64,000 nucleotides of DNA from Amorphochlora amoebiformis (Eukaryota > Cercozoa > Chlorarachniophyceae), in NCBI GenBank assembly GCA_054601695.1, contig BAAHQB010000162.1:368861-432860 (forward strand), read 5' to 3'. Made by a program: the position numbers and the translations under genes. The notes under the pieces were generated by a model. It ran no database searches. It had not been told where the DNA came from and saw only the letters and a list, made by a program, of their open reading frames with translations. Shown piece after piece: positions 61,378 to 64,000 of the stretch. Positions within the stretch are counted from its first letter, which is position 1; each line of letters opens with the position of its first letter.

Positions 61378-61694
61378 TGTAATGTATCTTTAGGTAAATT
61401 AATTTTCATGTGTTTTTGTACGTAACTTGTGCAATATATAAAAATACACAAATACATACATGTATATATACATATATATAAATATATATTTATATATATA
61501 TATATATTATATCCAATATATATATATATATAGATAAATGGTCATAGATATACACTCTAATTGATTGTGTTCGAATATAATGTAATGTACCCATATAAAT
61601 ACAAAGAGACATGTAAGTTTATATATATATATATATATATATGTATACATATATTTATATAATATATATAGTATATACATATTGAAGACATATA

Positions 61695-61738
<44 letters not shown>

Positions 61739-61759
61739 GCACGCACACGCGTACATATT

Positions 61760-61809
<50 letters not shown>

Positions 61810-61902
61810 GTATATATAAATGAGTATATATTCGTGAATATTTATTGATTGTGCATATTGAATGTGCATGTATGCATGATATAATATGTATGTGTAAATG
61901 TG

Positions 61903-61940
<38 letters not shown>

Positions 61941-61980
61941 TATGTGTGTATATGCTGTATCATATATTTATTTATTATAC
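61290..61980. repeat. AT-rich simple sequence
   Basis: TA arrays and short mixed islands; no gene seen. Confidence 0.8.
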
Positions 61981-61984
61981 ATTT

Positions 61985-62500
61985 TAGTATAAATTTCTCA
62001 CTTCCTCGAAGGAAGAACCAGCCTAACCCCTCAAGAGGTAGCAGTGTTGTTGACGACTCAGATTCCTGTGGGTTTCCCCGAGCAGGTAGCGCTGTGGCCT
62101 CATGGCTCATCACAGCGGACGATGGCTACATAATTAATTACAAGGGTGATGGTCGCACTCGTTCTCGTTTCTCCTCTCTAGCTCCCAGAGAGTTGTGATT
62201 GCAAGTTGTTAGTGTTATAGATTCACCTTAACCACGACGATTAAAGTTGCGTCATTCGCCTCTGTGGCAGGCAGAGCCAATACACCGGGGTGTGCATGCC
62301 TGTCATATATATTATCAGGGTAAAGAATTCTAGTTTTATATCCCTTTTTTTGGAATTAACCTCCACAATCCTACAATTTCCTTTCCCCCGAACTTATAGT
62401 CCGGAATTTTAGGGTTTTTCACGGTTGGCTCCCAGCCCGTCTCGCGCTGTAAGAGAGCCTTTTAACAGTGTAGGCTTGAGGAATCAGGTTTTAGAATATC
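61985..62500. other. Mixed-composition interval, nothing recognised
   Basis: About 500 bases without TA arrays. A plus-strand frame at about 62000-62198 (SSVVDDSDSCGFPRAGSAVA) and a minus-strand frame compete. Neither shows a known family. It could contain an exon of a gene extending either way. Confidence 0.35.
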
Positions 62501-62509
62501 AATAGTTAC

Positions 62510-62761
62510 ATACATTTCATTGTACATACACAATATTAGAAATTAGAAATTTATGTACATATATATATATATATATATTACAAATTTGATATGCATAGAA
62601 TATTACATGAATATAGTTTTGTGAATATTATAAATACATTATATATATATATATATATAATATAATATAATATATATATATATATGTATATTTGTATATA
62701 TGTATATATAATATATATATGTACATATATATACATATATATATACATACATAAAATATAT

Positions 62762-62795
<34 letters not shown>

Positions 62796-62993
62796 GCATA
62801 CATTTATATTATATATATATATATATATATCTATATATATATATATATATATATAACAGAATTCGGTTTACGTTCATAATCTATATTTGTATATGTGCAT
62901 AGTACACACACAAGAATTACAGGTATATACATACATTATATACATATACATACATATATATATATATAATATGTATTTGACACATACACATAC

Positions 62994-63037
<44 letters not shown>

Positions 63038-63114
63038 GTACGTGCATAATGTTTATGCATACATTCACATGATTTATATATATATATATATATATTAATA
63101 TATAATATGCATAC

Positions 63115-63146
<32 letters not shown>

Positions 63147-63210
63147 TATAAATATATACACATATACACATACATATTCTATCTAGGTATATATATATAT
63201 ATATATATAT
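62510..63210. repeat. AT-rich simple sequence
   Basis: TA, TATG and CA arrays throughout; no gene seen. Confidence 0.85.
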
Positions 63211-63214
63211 GTGT

Positions 63215-63640
63215 TTTATGACACAAAATTTCTTCTTTACTTCCAGTATTCCCGTCGTTTTAACTTTTTTACAGAAGATCCCAACCATGGCTGGGCAAGG
63301 CAACACCAAGGTCACAGCCTGGCCCTAGGGAAAATCGTATTTCGGGACCTGAGTTAGAATCGGAAAAGGGACACGATGAAAAGACAACCTTTCTCAACTT
63401 GTGCGGCAGGGGAACCTGTTGGGGGTTACGATTGATGAGTTCCTGATTTCTCAAGAAGAGTAAAATTTATGTTAAATGTCTACCAACGTGGAATCCGTCC
63501 ACTTTTCAGGTATGTCAGTGACGACATAGCTGCGGTCCGTCCAGGGCCGCGTGCCGTTGCAAAAAACGCGCTTGAGTGTTATCTTTTCATGCTTGGGCTC
63601 GAATGAGCTGTACAATTCATATGTGTGTGTCACATATTAA
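63215..63640. other. Mixed-composition interval, nothing recognised
   Basis: About 420 bases of ordinary composition. A minus-strand frame of 61 codons at 63269-63454 and short plus-strand frames exist, without a recognisable family or clear splice pattern. Confidence 0.35.
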
Positions 63641-63881
63641 TAGTTATATAATATGTATATGTATATATACATGTGCATATATATATATATATATATATGA
63701 ATATATATATATATATATAGGTATGCTTGTACATCCATTTATGCATGTAATGTACATGTTTATACACATATACATATTAACAGATACACGTGTTATATAG
63801 GTATATATATATATTTATTTATTTATTTATCTATTTCTATATATATATATATATATGTATATACATACATTATATGTAATA

Positions 63882-63890
<9 letters not shown>

Positions 63891-63947
<57 letters not shown>

Positions 63948-63986
63948 TAATAATAATAATAATAATTAATAATAATAATAATAATG
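63891..63986. repeat. (AAT)n microsatellite
   Basis: About 95 bases of AAT trinucleotides with two TTAAT interruptions close the window. Confidence 0.95.
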
Positions 63987-64000
63987 ATAATACATAATAA

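Overview
This window comes from a eukaryotic nuclear genome, most likely a free-living protist or alga. Protein genes are split by GT-AG (and at least two GC-AG) spliceosomal introns, interstitial arrays are of the TTAGGG/CCCTAA type, and the recognised genes include the eukaryotic cytoskeletal proteins coronin and EML, translin-associated factor X (TRAX) and a leucine-biosynthesis enzyme that animals lack. I cannot name the species. The striking property is extreme inflation by (TA)n and related AT-rich simple repeats. They fill introns and intergenic DNA but are absent from recognisable exons, so most long 'Tyr-Ile' open frames here are repeat translations and not genes.

Layout: 153-6205 (-) isopropylmalate isomerase large subunit, 18 exons, C-terminus beyond the left edge; 6344-7693 (+) MsrA-like peptide methionine sulfoxide reductase; 8801-10254 (+) coronin; 10.9-12.1 kb a CTAG-rich block; 13.7-32.9 kb (-) one or more unrecognised, highly split, helix-rich genes whose introns hold telomere-like arrays (18.0, 19.1-20.35, 26.5-27.8, 31.1 kb); 33.2-38.2 kb (+) TRAX; 38.3-39.7 kb a second CTAG-rich block with a 312-bp tandem duplication; 40.3-42.6 kb almost pure (TA)n; 42.6-43.4 kb (-) small unrecognised gene; 44.3-48.0 kb (+) EML-type WD-repeat protein; 48.1-52.3 kb a third CTAG-rich block split by a 3,367-bp element with perfect 29-bp terminal inverted repeats and two divergent unrecognised genes; 53-58 kb AT-rich DNA with two related TGTTA...TAACA elements; 55.4-56.4 and 60.0-61.3 kb (-) exons of unrecognised gene(s), with 30- and 34-nt introns; 62-64 kb unassigned, ending in an (AAT)n array.

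Gene order is mostly divergent pairs (leuC/msrA, unknown/TRAX, unknown/EML) separated by convergent ends. All three CTAG-rich blocks lie in convergent (tail-to-tail) intervals. Coronin (actin) and EML (microtubules) are cytoskeletal, TRAX is the catalytic partner of translin in small-RNA processing, and leuC belongs to leucine synthesis. I see no operon-like functional link between them.

The best candidates for something undescribed are the TIR element at 48.56-51.93 kb, the CTAG-rich convergent spacers, and the telomere-like arrays with a CGTCGG higher-order variant and an inverted 48-bp module. Exon borders were read by hand from reading frame, splice dinucleotides and recalled family sequence, and no alignment was run.
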